Part shown: piece after piece, positions 24,536 through 34,319 of the stretch
How the letters are laid out: each line of letters begins with the position of its first letter
Position numbering within the stretch: position 1 is the stretch's first letter
Origin: Phaeobacter sp. QD34_24
GTDB lineage: Bacteria; Pseudomonadota; Alphaproteobacteria; Rhodobacterales; Rhodobacteraceae
DNA length: 44,858 nt
Assembly: GCF_028890115.1 (NCBI RefSeq)
Contig: NZ_JARCJD010000025.1
Coordinates: forward strand, 1-44,858
Direction: 5' to 3'
Notes under the pieces: model-generated
Databases searched by the model: none
Seen by the model: only the letters and a program-made list of their open reading frames with translations
Told to the model about the DNA's origin: nothing
Translations under genes and position numbers: made by a program

Positions 24536-25807
24536 ATGACCAATCAAGCCCTCAACCTGTCCGACCTCAAAGCCAAGAGCCCCAAAGCCCTGCTGGCCAT
24601 GGCGGAAGAGTTGGAGATCGAAAACGCCTCGACCATGCGCAAGGGCGAGATGATGTTCCAGATCCTGCGCGAACGCGCGGATGAAGGCTGGGATATCGGC
24701 GGTGACGGTGTTCTTGAGGTGCTGCAGGACGGCTTTGGCTTCCTGCGTTCACCCGAGGCGAACTACCTGCCGGGTCCGGACGATATCTATGTCTCGCCCG
24801 ACATGATCCGCCAGTATTCCTTGCGCACCGGCGATACGGTCGAAGGTCAGATCAAGGCGCCGCTGGAAAACGAGCGGTATTTTGCCCTGACAAACGTGAC
24901 GAAGATCAACTTCGAAGAGCCGGAAAAGGCCCGTCACAAGATCGCATTCGACAACCTGACGCCGCTTTACCCGGATGAGCGCCTGAAGATGGAGATCGAG
25001 GATCCCACCATCAAGGACAAATCCGCCCGCGTGATCGACCTGGTTGCGCCGATCGGTAAGGGCCAGCGTTCGCTGATCGTGGCGCCGCCGCGGACCGGTA
25101 AGACTGTGATCTTGCAGAACATCGCCCACTCGATCGAGAAAAATCACCCGGAATGCTATCTGATCGTCCTTCTGATCGATGAACGCCCGGAAGAAGTCAC
25201 CGACATGCAGCGGTCGGTGAAGGGGGAGGTCGTCTCCTCCACCTTTGACGAACCGGCAACCCGTCACGTGGCGGTTTCGGAAATGGTGATCGAAAAGGCC
25301 AAGCGCCTGGTCGAACATAAACGAGATGTTGTTATTCTTCTCGATTCTATCACTAGACTTGGTAGGGCCTTTAACACCGTGGTGCCGTCTTCCGGTAAGG
25401 TTCTGACCGGTGGTGTGGATGCAAACGCGCTGCAACGGCCCAAACGGTTCTTCGGTGCGGCCCGGAATATCGAAGAGGGTGGCTCGCTGACAATCATCGC
25501 AACCGCGCTGATCGATACCGGCAGCCGGATGGATGAAGTTATCTTTGAAGAATTCAAAGGGACGGGTAACTCCGAACTGGTTCTGGATCGCAAAATTGCC
25601 GATAAACGCGTCTTCCCGGCGATCGATATTCTCAAGTCCGGCACCCGTAAGGAAGACCTGCTGGTTGACAAGGCGGATCTGGCTAAGACCTTTGTTTTGC
25701 GTCGTATTTTGAACCCGATGGGGACAACGGACGCAATCGAGTTCCTGCTGTCCAAGCTGAAGCAGACCAAGACGAACTCTGAGTTCTTCGACTCGATGAA
25801 CACCTAA
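24536..25807 (+). CDS. rho: Transcription termination factor Rho
   Basis: This 423-residue hexameric RNA helicase ends Rho-dependent transcripts. The N-terminal helical domain ([20 protein letters not shown]) and cold-shock-like RNA-binding domain ([19 protein letters not shown]) are followed by Walker [14 protein letters not shown] near residue 182 and the Q/R-loop region [17 protein letters not shown]. The ATG at 24536 gives the usual length; the longer in-frame 5' extension is not Rho-like. mnmE follows 30 bp downstream. Confidence 0.97.
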   Translation: MTNQALNLSDLKAKSPKALLAMAEELEIENASTMRKGEMMFQILRERADEGWDIGGDGVLEVLQDGFGFLRSPEANYLPGPDDIYVSPDMIRQYSLRTGDTVEGQIKAPLENERYFALTNVTKINFEEPEKARHKIAFDNLTPLYPDERLKMEIEDPTIKDKSARVIDLVAPIGKGQRSLIVAPPRTGKTVILQNIAHSIEKNHPECYLIVLLIDERPEEVTDMQRSVKGEVVSSTFDEPATRHVAVSEMVIEKAKRLVEHKRDVVILLDSITRLGRAFNTVVPSSGKVLTGGVDANALQRPKRFFGAARNIEEGGSLTIIATALIDTGSRMDEVIFEEFKGTGNSELVLDRKIADKRVFPAIDILKSGTRKEDLLVDKADLAKTFVLRRILNPMGTTDAIEFLLSKLKQTKTNSEFFDSMNT

Positions 25808-25837
25808 GATTAGGTTTCAAAGAAAGGAAGGCCAGAC

Positions 25838-27127
25838 ATGGATACGATCTTTGCCTTGGCCTCTGCCCAGGGAAAGGCCGGAGTCTCCGTTGTGCGGGTT
25901 TCCGGTCCGGATGCTTTGTCCGCGCTCGAACAGCTGTGCAAGGTTCCCGTAGCAGTGCCAGGCCGTGGTCTGCGCGGTCTGCGCGATCTTTCCGGTGAAC
26001 ATCTGGACGAGGCTCTGGTACTGACCTTTCGGGCTCCGCACAGCTTTACCGGCGAAGATGTTGTCGAACTTCAGGTGCATGGCAGCACGGCGGTTGTGAG
26101 CGCTCTGCTTGATACGCTTGGGCGAATTGCCGGTCTGCGCGTGGCAGAGCCTGGGGAATTCACCCGCCGAGCCCTGGAAAACGGCCAATTGGACCTGGCT
26201 CAGGTGGAAGGCTTGGCGGATCTCATTGACGCCGAAACCGAAGCCCAAAGGAAACAGGCGCAGTTGGTCCTGTCCGGGGAATTGGGCAGGTTGGCTGAAC
26301 GCTGGCGGAAAGATCTGATCCGCGCGGCCTCATTGATCGAAGTCACCATCGATTTCGCGGATGAGGAGGTGCCGGTTGACGTCACTCCGGAAGTCTCTGC
26401 CTTGTTGTCCGCTGTTCAAAAGGACCTGCAGGCAGAGGTCAACGGTGTGAAAATCGCTGAGCGAATCCGGTCTGGTTTTGAGGTGGCGATTGTCGGAGCA
26501 CCAAACGTTGGGAAGTCGACATTGCTGAACGCGCTTTCCGGTCGGGACGCTGCCATCACATCGGAATATGCCGGCACAACGCGGGATATTATTGAGGTCC
26601 GAATGGATCTTGGCGGGCTTCCCGTTACACTGCTTGATACAGCTGGTCTGCGCGACACGGACGATCACGTCGAAAACATTGGTATCGCTTTGGCCCGGAA
26701 AAGAGCAGAGCAGGCCGACATCAGGGTTTTTCTGGCAGAGCCGGAAGAGACCTTGGATGTGGCAATGCGCCCAGGGGATCTTCGCCTGGTACCAAAGGCG
26801 GATCAACGGGATGGGTCGGTAGAAGGATCGATCTCGGGTAAAACGGGGCAGGGGATTGATGCCTTGGTTGCTCATCTCTTGTCGGAACTGAAAGAGCGAT
26901 CATCGCAGGTGGGTGTAGCCACTCGAAATCGTCATCGCGATACGTTGTTTTCCGCGCTGGAAAGCCTAGCTCAGGCGCAAGCTGTTCTGGAGCTGGGACC
27001 GGACCACTATGAGTTGGCGGCAGAGGATATGCGATCTGCGATCCGCGCGCTGGAGATGTTGGTTGGGCGCGTGGGTGTCGAAAACTTGCTGGACGAGATT
27101 TTCTCCAGCTTCTGTTTGGGTAAGTAA
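25838..27127 (+). CDS. mnmE: tRNA-modification GTPase MnmE
   Basis: This 429-residue GTPase works with MnmG to place the carboxymethylaminomethyl group on wobble uridine of certain tRNAs. The folate-binding N domain begins [20 protein letters not shown], the G domain has P-loop [12 protein letters not shown] near residue 226 and G3 motif DTAGL, and the protein ends FCLGK with the conserved catalytic Cys. A clear AAAGGAAGG precedes the ATG. It leads into mnmG across a parS site. Confidence 0.96.
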   Translation: MDTIFALASAQGKAGVSVVRVSGPDALSALEQLCKVPVAVPGRGLRGLRDLSGEHLDEALVLTFRAPHSFTGEDVVELQVHGSTAVVSALLDTLGRIAGLRVAEPGEFTRRALENGQLDLAQVEGLADLIDAETEAQRKQAQLVLSGELGRLAERWRKDLIRAASLIEVTIDFADEEVPVDVTPEVSALLSAVQKDLQAEVNGVKIAERIRSGFEVAIVGAPNVGKSTLLNALSGRDAAITSEYAGTTRDIIEVRMDLGGLPVTLLDTAGLRDTDDHVENIGIALARKRAEQADIRVFLAEPEETLDVAMRPGDLRLVPKADQRDGSVEGSISGKTGQGIDALVAHLLSELKERSSQVGVATRNRHRDTLFSALESLAQAQAVLELGPDHYELAAEDMRSAIRALEMLVGRVGVENLLDEIFSSFCLGK

Positions 27128-27131
27128 GGAG

Positions 27132-27147
27132 TGTTTCACGTGAAACA
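27132..27147. promoter_or_regulatory. parS: parS centromere site 1
   Basis: TGTTTCACGTGAAACA is a perfect 16-bp palindromic parS, the site where ParB loads. It overlaps the 5' end of mnmG, about 3.3 kb from the probable origin and 3.3 kb before parB. Confidence 0.95.
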
Positions 27148-29014
27148 TTCGAACTACGATGTGATTGTTGTTGGCGGTGGACACGCAGGCACCGAAGCCG
27201 CGCACGCTGCTGCTCGCATGGGGGTCAGAACTGCTCTGATCACGTTGCGGAAAGACGGCATTGGTGTGATGTCCTGCAACCCGGCCATCGGCGGCTTGGG
27301 AAAAGGCCACCTTGTGCGCGAAATTGATGCCATGGATGGCGTGATGGGTCGCGTGGCCGATCTTGCAGGTATTCAGTTTCGCTTGCTGAATCGGCGTAAA
27401 GGTCCGGCCGTGCAGGGGCCACGAGCGCAATCTGACCGGGCGATCTACCGCAAAGAGATGCTGCGCCTCACCGAAGAGCAGAATAACCTGGATATCATCG
27501 AAGGGGAAGTCACTGACTTTGTGATGGAGGGAGAAGCCGTCAATGGCGTGGTTCTCGCCGATGGCAGCGAGATTTCCTCATCTGCAGTGATTTTGACTTC
27601 TGGAACATTTTTGCGCGGTGTAATCCATATCGGCGATGTATCACGACCAGGTGGTCGCATGGGTGATAAACCATCAATCCAGCTTGCCGAGCGTCTGGAC
27701 AGTTTTGAACTCCCTCTCGGACGGTTGAAAACCGGCACGCCACCGCGACTGGATGGAAAGACAATCGACTGGAGTAAGTTGGAAAGTCAGCCCGGTGACG
27801 ATGATCCGACGTTCTTTTCATTTACGACAACGCAGCTGAATGCTGCCCAGGTGTCCTGCGGCATTACACATACCAACGAGAAAACCCACGACATCATCCG
27901 ACAGAACCTTGATCGCTCGGCGATGTATGGTGGACATATCGAAGGGGTTGGGCCGCGGTACTGTCCATCGATTGAGGACAAGATCGTTCGGTTTGCGGAT
28001 AAGACATCGCATCAGATCTTCTTGGAGCCGGAAGGCGTGTCAGATGACACGGTGTATCCCAATGGTATATCCACAAGTTTGCCCGTTGACGTGCAAGAGG
28101 ACTATGTCCAGTCGATCTTTGGTCTGGAAAACGCTCGGATCCTGCAGCCGGGCTATGCTATTGAGTATGATTACATCGACCCGCGTGCTTTAACCCTTGG
28201 TCTTGAGGTGAAGTCGGTGCCGGGATTGTTCTTGGCAGGTCAGATCAATGGTACCACAGGCTACGAAGAGGCAGCTGCCCAGGGATTGGTTGCAGGCTTG
28301 AATGCGGCGCGGAGATCAAAGGAAGAAGAGCCGGTCCATTTTGGCAGATCCGAAAGCTACATCGGCGTCATGGTCGATGACCTGACCACAAATGGCGTGA
28401 CCGAGCCCTATCGCATGTTCACATCCCGGGCCGAGTTCCGCCTGTCCCTTCGGGCAGACAACGCTGATCAGCGGTTGACTCCGAAGGCAATCGAACTCGG
28501 TTGTGCGTCGGAAGAGCGAAAGCGGTTGTTTGGGTCAAAGGCCGAAAGGTTGGAGGTTGCGATGGAGCAACTGACCGGAAGAACCTTTTCTCCGAAACAG
28601 ATTGCGGCTGTTGGCATACGGATCAACCAGGATGGGAACAAACGCACGGGATTGGAGGTTCTGGCCTTTCCGGACGTGGTGTTCGAAGACATTATTCCGC
28701 TGGTCCCCGAGTTGGACAACAGCGATGACGTGATCCGTCGGCAGGTAGAGCGTGATGCGCTTTATGCAAACTACATCGAACGCCAAAAGCGGGAAATAGC
28801 CGCTTTGAAGCGGGACGAGGACTATCTGATTCCGAGCGGGTTCATTTATGCAGGGATCGAAGGTCTATCTGCTGAACTCCAGCAAAAGCTTACAAAGACA
28901 CAGCCGGAGAACCTGGCACAAGCGGCTCGGGTGGACGGGATGACTCCGGCTGCCTTGGCTTTGCTGCTGGCACGGTTGCGTAAGGAACCCCGTCGTCGGA
29001 GCGCGGCAACATGA
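27140..29014 (+). CDS. mnmG: tRNA uridine 5-carboxymethylaminomethyl modification protein MnmG (GidA)
   Basis: This is the 624-residue FAD-dependent partner of MnmE. The dinucleotide motif [15 protein letters not shown] is at residues about 6-20, followed by the family motifs [19 protein letters not shown] and [13 protein letters not shown], and later [14 protein letters not shown] prefer GTG at 27140, eight bases after AAGGAG. GTG at 27131 is in frame and adds three residues (MFH), but has no room for a ribosome site. Either start lies in or abuts parS, so the site is translated. It overlaps rsmG by four bases. Confidence 0.95.
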   Translation: MKHSNYDVIVVGGGHAGTEAAHAAARMGVRTALITLRKDGIGVMSCNPAIGGLGKGHLVREIDAMDGVMGRVADLAGIQFRLLNRRKGPAVQGPRAQSDRAIYRKEMLRLTEEQNNLDIIEGEVTDFVMEGEAVNGVVLADGSEISSSAVILTSGTFLRGVIHIGDVSRPGGRMGDKPSIQLAERLDSFELPLGRLKTGTPPRLDGKTIDWSKLESQPGDDDPTFFSFTTTQLNAAQVSCGITHTNEKTHDIIRQNLDRSAMYGGHIEGVGPRYCPSIEDKIVRFADKTSHQIFLEPEGVSDDTVYPNGISTSLPVDVQEDYVQSIFGLENARILQPGYAIEYDYIDPRALTLGLEVKSVPGLFLAGQINGTTGYEEAAAQGLVAGLNAARRSKEEEPVHFGRSESYIGVMVDDLTTNGVTEPYRMFTSRAEFRLSLRADNADQRLTPKAIELGCASEERKRLFGSKAERLEVAMEQLTGRTFSPKQIAAVGIRINQDGNKRTGLEVLAFPDVVFEDIIPLVPELDNSDDVIRRQVERDALYANYIERQKREIAALKRDEDYLIPSGFIYAGIEGLSAELQQKLTKTQPENLAQAARVDGMTPAALALLLARLRKEPRRRSAAT

Positions 29015-29628
29015 GTGCAGAGGATCTTCTGGGTAAGCTGAATGTTTCACGTGAAACAATTGACCGGCTGAAAGTTTTCGAAAGCACCATTCGAAAGTGG
29101 AACCCCAAGATCAACCTGGTTTCGCGAAGTAGCCTGGAGGATCTTTGGACGCGACACTTTGTGGATTCGATCCAGGTGTTCCGCTGTGCAACGCCGCCCG
29201 ATCATTGGGTGGATATCGGAAGCGGGGGAGGGTTTCCGGGGGTGGTCGTCGCGATCCTAGCGGCAGACGAATCGCCACAAACACGCGTGACGTTGATCGA
29301 ATCAGATCAACGAAAATCCGCCTTTCTTCGGACTGTAGCCCGCGAATGTGGTGCAAAAGTTGAGGTCATTTCTAAACGAATCGAGGCCGCTGACCCCCAA
29401 AACGCGGATGTCCTGTCCGCACGAGCTTTGGCTGATCTGTCGATCCTGCTTGAATTCACCGAACGTCATCTCAAGCCGGGGGGCGTTTCGCTGTTCCCGA
29501 AAGGGGTGACTTGGAAAAAAGAAGTGGATAACGCGCGAGAGCGATGGCGATTCGATTTGGAACCTATTACAAGTTTAACTGAACCCGACGCGGTCGTGCT
29601 GAAAATCAAGGGAGTTGCTCGTGTCTGA
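29011..29628 (+). CDS. rsmG: 16S rRNA (guanine-N7) methyltransferase RsmG (GidB)
   Basis: This 205-residue SAM-dependent enzyme methylates G527 of 16S rRNA; loss gives low-level streptomycin resistance elsewhere. The SAM motif [19 protein letters not shown] is at residues about 67-85, and the conserved [11 protein letters not shown] is near 165. The second parS lies inside the gene and encodes NVSRET. Start and end overlap mnmG and parA respectively. Confidence 0.95.
   Translation: MSAEDLLGKLNVSRETIDRLKVFESTIRKWNPKINLVSRSSLEDLWTRHFVDSIQVFRCATPPDHWVDIGSGGGFPGVVVAILAADESPQTRVTLIESDQRKSAFLRTVARECGAKVEVISKRIEAADPQNADVLSARALADLSILLEFTERHLKPGGVSLFPKGVTWKKEVDNARERWRFDLEPITSLTEPDAVVLKIKGVARV
29043..29058. 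promoter_or_regulatory. parS: parS centromere site 2
   Basis: A second perfect TGTTTCACGTGAAACA, here inside codons 11-16 of rsmG and read in a different frame from site 1. It lies 1.9 kb from the first site. Confidence 0.95.
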
Positions 29629-30430
29629 CTTATCCCGCCCGGATGGGCCCCGTATCATAGCGGTCGCTAATCAAAAGGGCGGAGTGGGAAAGACAACGAC
29701 AGCGATTAACCTTGCAGCAGCGCTGGTTGAAGCAGGGATGCGCGTTCTGGTGGTGGATCTTGATCCGCAGGGCAATGCCTCTACCGGGCTTGGTATTGAA
29801 CCGGAAAATCGCGACTACACCACCTATGATTTGTTGGTCGATGATGCGCCGTTGTCTGAGGTGATCCGGGCAACTGAGATTGAAGATCTTTGCGTCATTC
29901 CGGCCACCGTTGACCTGAGTTCGGCCGATATCGAGCTTTTTGCCAATGAAAAGCGCAGTTTCCTCCTCCATGATGCGCTGCGGCAGACGGCAATGGATGA
30001 CTATGATTGGGACTATGTCCTGATCGATTGCCCGCCGTCTTTGAACCTGTTGACAGTCAACGCCATGGTCGCGGCGCATTCGGTCTTGATCCCGTTGCAA
30101 AGCGAGTTCTTTGCCTTGGAAGGCGTGTCGCAACTGATGCTGACCATTCGCGAGGTTCGCCAGGCTGCCAACCCCGATCTAAGGATCGAGGGTGTCGTGT
30201 TAACCATGTATGATCGCCGTAACAACCTGTCTCAACAGGTTGAACAGGACGCGCGCGATAATCTGGGTGAATTGGTGTTCAGAACCGTCATCCCGCGAAA
30301 TGTGCGTGTCAGCGAAGCGCCATCTTATGCTTTGCCGGTACTGAACTACGATACGAATTCACTAGGGGCGCGGGCCTATCGCGCACTGGCAGAGGAAATT
30401 GTTTCGAATCATCAAAAGCTTGCAGCTTAA
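29621..30430 (+). CDS. parA: Chromosome partitioning ATPase ParA
   Basis: This 269-residue Walker-type ATPase moves ParB-bound origins. The deviant Walker A is NQKGGVGKTTTAINLAAAL near residue 18, the A' motif VLVVDLDPQGNASTG follows, and Walker B is YVLIDCPPSLNLLTVNA. I chose GTG at 29621, preceded by GGGAG; TTG at 29615 is the only earlier option. The start overlaps the end of rsmG by eight bases, and parB follows after 15 bp. Confidence 0.96.
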   Translation: MSDLSRPDGPRIIAVANQKGGVGKTTTAINLAAALVEAGMRVLVVDLDPQGNASTGLGIEPENRDYTTYDLLVDDAPLSEVIRATEIEDLCVIPATVDLSSADIELFANEKRSFLLHDALRQTAMDDYDWDYVLIDCPPSLNLLTVNAMVAAHSVLIPLQSEFFALEGVSQLMLTIREVRQAANPDLRIEGVVLTMYDRRNNLSQQVEQDARDNLGELVFRTVIPRNVRVSEAPSYALPVLNYDTNSLGARAYRALAEEIVSNHQKLAA

Positions 30431-30445
30431 ACCGGGGAGGGCACA

Positions 30446-31342
30446 ATGACAGAAAAGAAGAACAAGCCACGCGGCCTGGGCCGAGGATTGTCCGCACTTA
30501 TGGCGGATGTAAATCCGGATCCTGTGAGCACCCAGGCAGAGGCGCCCAGAAACGCCGAAATCCTGGTTCCAATCGAAAAGGTCACGGCAAATCCCGATCA
30601 GCCACGGCGTCAGTTTCTTCAGGAAGACCTGGATGATCTGACCGCTTCGATCAAGGAAAAGGGCGTCCTGCAGCCGCTGATCGTGCGTCCCCGTGATGGT
30701 GGGATGTATGAGATCGTCGCCGGGGAACGCCGCTGGCGGGCAGCACAGGCCGCGCAACTGCACGAGGTTCCGGTCCTGATCCGGGACTATGACGATCTGG
30801 AGATGCTTGAAGTTGCGATCATCGAGAACATTCAGCGCTCTGATCTGAATGCGATGGAAGAGGCGCAGAGCTACAAGCAGCTGATGGAAAAGTTCGGCCA
30901 TACCCAGGAGCGTATGGCAGAGGCCTTGGGGAAGAGCCGCAGCCATATTGCGAACCTGGTGCGCCTGCTGCATCTTCCCAAGGATGTGCAGCAGCTTGTT
31001 CAGGATCGCAAGCTGTCCGCCGGGCATGCTCGGGCTTTGATCACATCTGATAACGCATCCGATCTGGCCAGAAAGATCGTGAAGGGCGGCTTGTCGGTTC
31101 GCGCAACCGAGACATTGGTGAAAAAGGACGCGGCCGGCGCCACACCATCGACGGCGTCCAAGAAGCCGCGCAAGGATGTTGAGAAGGATGCCGATACCCG
31201 CGCGCTAGAGGGGGATCTTTCGGCTATGTTGCGGATGAAAGTTTCCATCGATCACAAGCCGGGCGGGGAAACCGGATCGGTTACGATCAGCTATGAGACG
31301 CTCGATCAGCTGGATGAGCTGTGCAATCTTCTTAGCCGTTAG
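30446..31342 (+). CDS. parB: Chromosome partitioning CTPase/DNA-binding protein ParB
   Basis: This 298-residue parS-binding protein starts with the ParA-contact motif [14 protein letters not shown]. The CTP-binding domain has NPDQPRRQF and GERRWRAAQ (residues about 93-101), then [17 protein letters not shown] and a helix-turn-helix ([20 protein letters not shown]). The C-terminal dimerisation domain follows a Lys-rich linker. Its last 11 bases overlap the end of the convergent DUF454 gene. Confidence 0.96.
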   Translation: MTEKKNKPRGLGRGLSALMADVNPDPVSTQAEAPRNAEILVPIEKVTANPDQPRRQFLQEDLDDLTASIKEKGVLQPLIVRPRDGGMYEIVAGERRWRAAQAAQLHEVPVLIRDYDDLEMLEVAIIENIQRSDLNAMEEAQSYKQLMEKFGHTQERMAEALGKSRSHIANLVRLLHLPKDVQQLVQDRKLSAGHARALITSDNASDLARKIVKGGLSVRATETLVKKDAAGATPSTASKKPRKDVEKDADTRALEGDLSAMLRMKVSIDHKPGGETGSVTISYETLDQLDELCNLLSR

Positions 31343-31685
31343 GCCGGGTCCAGATAAAGATCAGGACGCTGGACAGAACCACGGCCTGAATGGCAAGCAC
31401 ATGGGACGGCGCACCCATCACGAGCGACAATAGAAAAACGGCGGCAATCGATCCGGTTGCGGCCTTTTTTGCGGTTGGGCGAATTGCCCCGTTGTCGCGC
31501 CAATCCAGGATCATGGGGCCAAAGGTGGGGTGGGAGATGATCCAATTGTGCAGCCGCTCCGACGAGTTGGCAAAAAAGAACGTCGCAAGAAGAAGGAAGG
31601 GGACAGTTGGCAGCAGAGGCAGAACAACACCCAAAAGGCCAAGCGCCACGCAGAACAATCCCAGCCCGGCATAAATGTAGCGCAT
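31332..31685 (-). CDS. YbaN-family (DUF454) inner-membrane protein
   Basis: This 117-residue protein has three to four hydrophobic helices. The first holds the family motif GLLGVVLPLLPTVPFLLLA, followed by FFANSSERLHNWIISHPTFG. No biochemical role is known. The ATG at 31685 begins the conserved part, just after the hemW stop, so the gene trails the rph-rdgB-hemW group. It overlaps the 3' end of parB tail to tail. Confidence 0.88.
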   Translation of the reverse strand: MRYIYAGLGLFCVALGLLGVVLPLLPTVPFLLLATFFFANSSERLHNWIISHPTFGPMILDWRDNGAIRPTAKKAATGSIAAVFLLSLVMGAPSHVLAIQAVVLSSVLIFIWTRPNG

Positions 31686-31689
31686 GTGA

Positions 31690-32856
31690 TTAGCCCACCA
31701 ATAGGTCACGCAGGATGGCGTTCAGGACTGGCCGCCCTTGATCCGTTGCACAAAGTCTCCGATCAGAGATAGTCACCATACCGAGGTTGGCAAGGTTGAT
31801 GAGTTGTTCCTGCTCCAACGGAGCCTGCGCCACAGAAGCATAGCGATCCAGGTCGACACCTTCCACCAGCCGAAGACCCATCATCAGAAGTTCGGCAGCG
31901 GCTTCGGAATGGTCCAGACTTTCTCGCAAGGATTCCCCGGTTCCCTTTGAAACGGCCTCGAGCCAGGCACCGGGGGTGCGGTAGGTTTCGGTGGCATAGC
32001 GTATACCGCCCATGGTGATCCGCCCATGCGCGCCGGGACCGATGCCAAGGTAATCTCCGTAGCGCCAGTAGATCTGGTTGTGGCGGCTTTCAGCGCCGGG
32101 GCGGGCGTGGTTGGAGATCTCATAGGCGGGCATGCCATGAGCGGCACAGATGTCCTGCGTTAGCTGATACATATCGGCCGCGCTGTCATCGCTGGGCAGA
32201 TCGCGCAGCTTACCACGGGCATAACGGTCGCCAAAGGCGGTGCCATCCTCGATGGTCAGCTGGTACAGCGACAGGTGGTCGATGGCCATCGACAGGGCGG
32301 TTTGCAGCTCTGTCTCCCAGTCCTGGGGTGTCTGGCCCTGGCGCGCATAGATCAGATCGAAACTGACACGGTCGAAACAACTCCGGGCGATATCAAAGGC
32401 AGCTCTGGCTTCCGCGACAGAGTGGATCCTGCCCAGGCGGCGGAGGTCTTCATCATTGAGCGCCTGGATCCCCATGGAGATCCGGTTGACCCCGGCATCG
32501 CGATAGCCTGCAAACCTGCCCGCCTCAACAGAACCCGGGTTGGCTTCCAGCGAGATTTCGATGTCATTGGCAAAGGGCCAGATTTCGCGTGCGGCCTCGA
32601 TCACCGCCGCAACCGTATCCGGGTGCATCAAGGATGGCGTGCCGCCGCCAAAGAAGATCGTGTTCAGGACCCGGCCGCGCAGCGCCTCGGGCGTGCGTGC
32701 AAGTTCCTGGTTATAGGATTTAACCCATTGTTTTTGATCAATATTAGCCGTGACATGGCTGTTGAAGTCGCAATAGGGGCATTTGGCCTGGCAAAAGGGC
32801 CAATGCACGTAAAGACCAAAGCCCCCGTTGCGCCAATCATCCAGCAGATCGGTCAT
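31690..32856 (-). CDS. hemW: Radical SAM heme chaperone HemW
   Basis: This 388-residue protein has the radical-SAM cluster motif CQAKCPYC (residues about 22-29) preceded by LYVHWPF, then IFFGGGTPSLM and ISLEANPGSVE. The motif RHNQIYWRYGDYLGIGPGAHG identifies the HemW/HemN-like group. HemW inserts heme into target proteins; older annotations call it oxygen-independent coproporphyrinogen oxidase. The CNxxR motif of true HemN is not evident. Its start overlaps the rdgB stop by four bases. Confidence 0.93.
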   Translation of the reverse strand: MTDLLDDWRNGGFGLYVHWPFCQAKCPYCDFNSHVTANIDQKQWVKSYNQELARTPEALRGRVLNTIFFGGGTPSLMHPDTVAAVIEAAREIWPFANDIEISLEANPGSVEAGRFAGYRDAGVNRISMGIQALNDEDLRRLGRIHSVAEARAAFDIARSCFDRVSFDLIYARQGQTPQDWETELQTALSMAIDHLSLYQLTIEDGTAFGDRYARGKLRDLPSDDSAADMYQLTQDICAAHGMPAYEISNHARPGAESRHNQIYWRYGDYLGIGPGAHGRITMGGIRYATETYRTPGAWLEAVSKGTGESLRESLDHSEAAAELLMMGLRLVEGVDLDRYASVAQAPLEQEQLINLANLGMVTISDRRLCATDQGRPVLNAILRDLLVG

Positions 32857-33467
32857 TCACCGAAACAGCCCTTGATGAACTTTGCGACCGCATCGCCGCG
32901 ATGGCTGATCTTGTTCTTCTCCCAGCGATCCATCTCGGCAAAGGTCACGTCATGGCCTTCGGGCACGAACATCGGATCATAGCCAAAGCCCTCGGCGCCA
33001 CGGATCGGCCAGATCAGGTGACCGGGGGCCACGCCCTCGAACACCTCGTCATGGCCATCGGGCCAGGCCAGAACCAGCGTGCAGCGGAACTGCGCAAGCC
33101 GGGGATGCGGCGCGTTCTTGGCTTCCAGCTCTTCATGGGCGCGGGTCATCGCCTTCATGAAATCGCGGCCATTGCCCGTTTCTGCCCAATCGGCGGTATA
33201 GACGCCCGGCGCGCCATCCAGCGCATCGATGGTGATGCCGGAGTCATCCGACAGGGCAGGGAGGCCGGTTGCCTTGGCCGCCGCATGGGCCTTGATCCGG
33301 GCATTGCCGACGAAGGTGTCCTCGGTTTCCTCCGGTTCCGGCAGGTCCATGTCGGCCGCACCAACTACCGAAACGCCATAGGGCTGGAGGAGATGCGCCA
33401 TCTCCTCCAGCTTGCCCTTGTTGTGGGTGGCGATCAGCAGCCGCTCACCTTCGAACTTGCGGGTCAT
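32853..33467 (-). CDS. rdgB: XTP/dITP diphosphatase (Ham1/RdgB)
   Basis: This 204-residue house-cleaning enzyme removes deaminated purine nucleotides (ITP, XTP, dITP). The N-terminal [16 protein letters not shown], the metal motif [20 protein letters not shown], and [11 protein letters not shown] with [11 protein letters not shown] at the C terminus are all present. It overlaps rph upstream and hemW downstream by four bases each. Confidence 0.95.
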   Translation of the reverse strand: MTRKFEGERLLIATHNKGKLEEMAHLLQPYGVSVVGAADMDLPEPEETEDTFVGNARIKAHAAAKATGLPALSDDSGITIDALDGAPGVYTADWAETGNGRDFMKAMTRAHEELEAKNAPHPRLAQFRCTLVLAWPDGHDEVFEGVAPGHLIWPIRGAEGFGYDPMFVPEGHDVTFAEMDRWEKNKISHRGDAVAKFIKGCFGE

Positions 33468-34177
33468 GCGCAGGCGGCCTTCTGCATCTCGGCCAGCTCG
33501 GCAGTGCCCTGGGCGGCCAGATCCATCAGGTTGTTCATCTGCTCGCGCGAAAACATCGAACCTTCGGCGGACATCTGCACTTCGATCAGCTTGCCCGACC
33601 CGGTCATGATGAAGTTGCCATCGACGCCGGCCTCGGAATCTTCGGGGTAGTCAAGATCCAGCACCGGCTGGCCGGCATAGATGCCGCAGGACACGGCCGC
33701 GACAGGATCGATTAGCGGATCAATCGAGACATCGCCCGCCTTCATCAGCTTGTTCACCGCCAGGCGCAGCGCGACCCAGCCGCCGGTGATCGAGGCGCAG
33801 CGGGTGCCGCCATCGGCCTGCAGAACATCGCAGTCGATGCTGATCTGGCGCTCACCCAGGGCCACGCGATCCACACCGGCGCGCAGGGCACGGCCAATCA
33901 GGCGCTGGATCTCGACGGTACGCCCGCCCTGTTTGCCGGCGGCAGCCTCCCGGCGCATCCGGGTGTTGGTGGCGCGGGGCAGCATGCCGTATTCGGCGGT
34001 GACCCAACCCAGACCCGATCCCTTGATGAAGGGCGGCACGCGGTCCTCGATGGTGGCGGTGCACAGAACATGAGTGTCGCCCACCTTGATCAGGCAGGAG
34101 CCTTCGGCATGCTTGGTGAAGCCGGTTTCGATCGAAATCGGGCGCATCTCGTTCAACTGTCGTCCAGAGGGTCGCAT
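33464..34177 (-). CDS. rph: Ribonuclease PH
   Basis: This 237-residue phosphorolytic 3'-5' exoribonuclease trims tRNA 3' ends. It begins with the family motif [34 protein letters not shown] and [10 protein letters not shown] follow, with [17 protein letters not shown] carrying the phosphate site. It is divergent from hrcA, a common arrangement in alphaproteobacteria, and heads the rph-rdgB-hemW operon. Confidence 0.96.
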   Translation of the reverse strand: MRPSGRQLNEMRPISIETGFTKHAEGSCLIKVGDTHVLCTATIEDRVPPFIKGSGLGWVTAEYGMLPRATNTRMRREAAAGKQGGRTVEIQRLIGRALRAGVDRVALGERQISIDCDVLQADGGTRCASITGGWVALRLAVNKLMKAGDVSIDPLIDPVAAVSCGIYAGQPVLDLDYPEDSEAGVDGNFIMTGSGKLIEVQMSAEGSMFSREQMNNLMDLAAQGTAELAEMQKAACA

Positions 34178-34238
34178 GGAGTATCCTTTTGTTGCTGGCC
34201 TTCGGATAGCCCTGTGGGTGCGCGGGATGCAAGCACGA

Positions 34239-34266
34239 TTGACCTTTGTGCGCAGGCCTCTTTAAT
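34239..34266 (+). promoter_or_regulatory. Candidate promoter of hrcA-grpE
   Basis: TTGACC (34239-34244), a 16-bp spacer and TTTAAT (34261-34266) lie about 54 bp upstream of hrcA. No CIRCE element (TTAGCACTC-N9-GAGTGCTAA) is visible in the gap, so HrcA does not obviously control its own gene here. Confidence 0.45.
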
Positions 34267-34319
34267 GGCAATCCGGAAACCGGTTCCTATCTATATAGCG
34301 TTCAGCCGCTGAAATGCTC

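Noticed and set aside
34178-34319. Search for a CIRCE operator in the rph-hrcA gap
   Set aside because: No TTAGCACTC/GAGTGCTAA inverted repeat, even degenerate, could be found.
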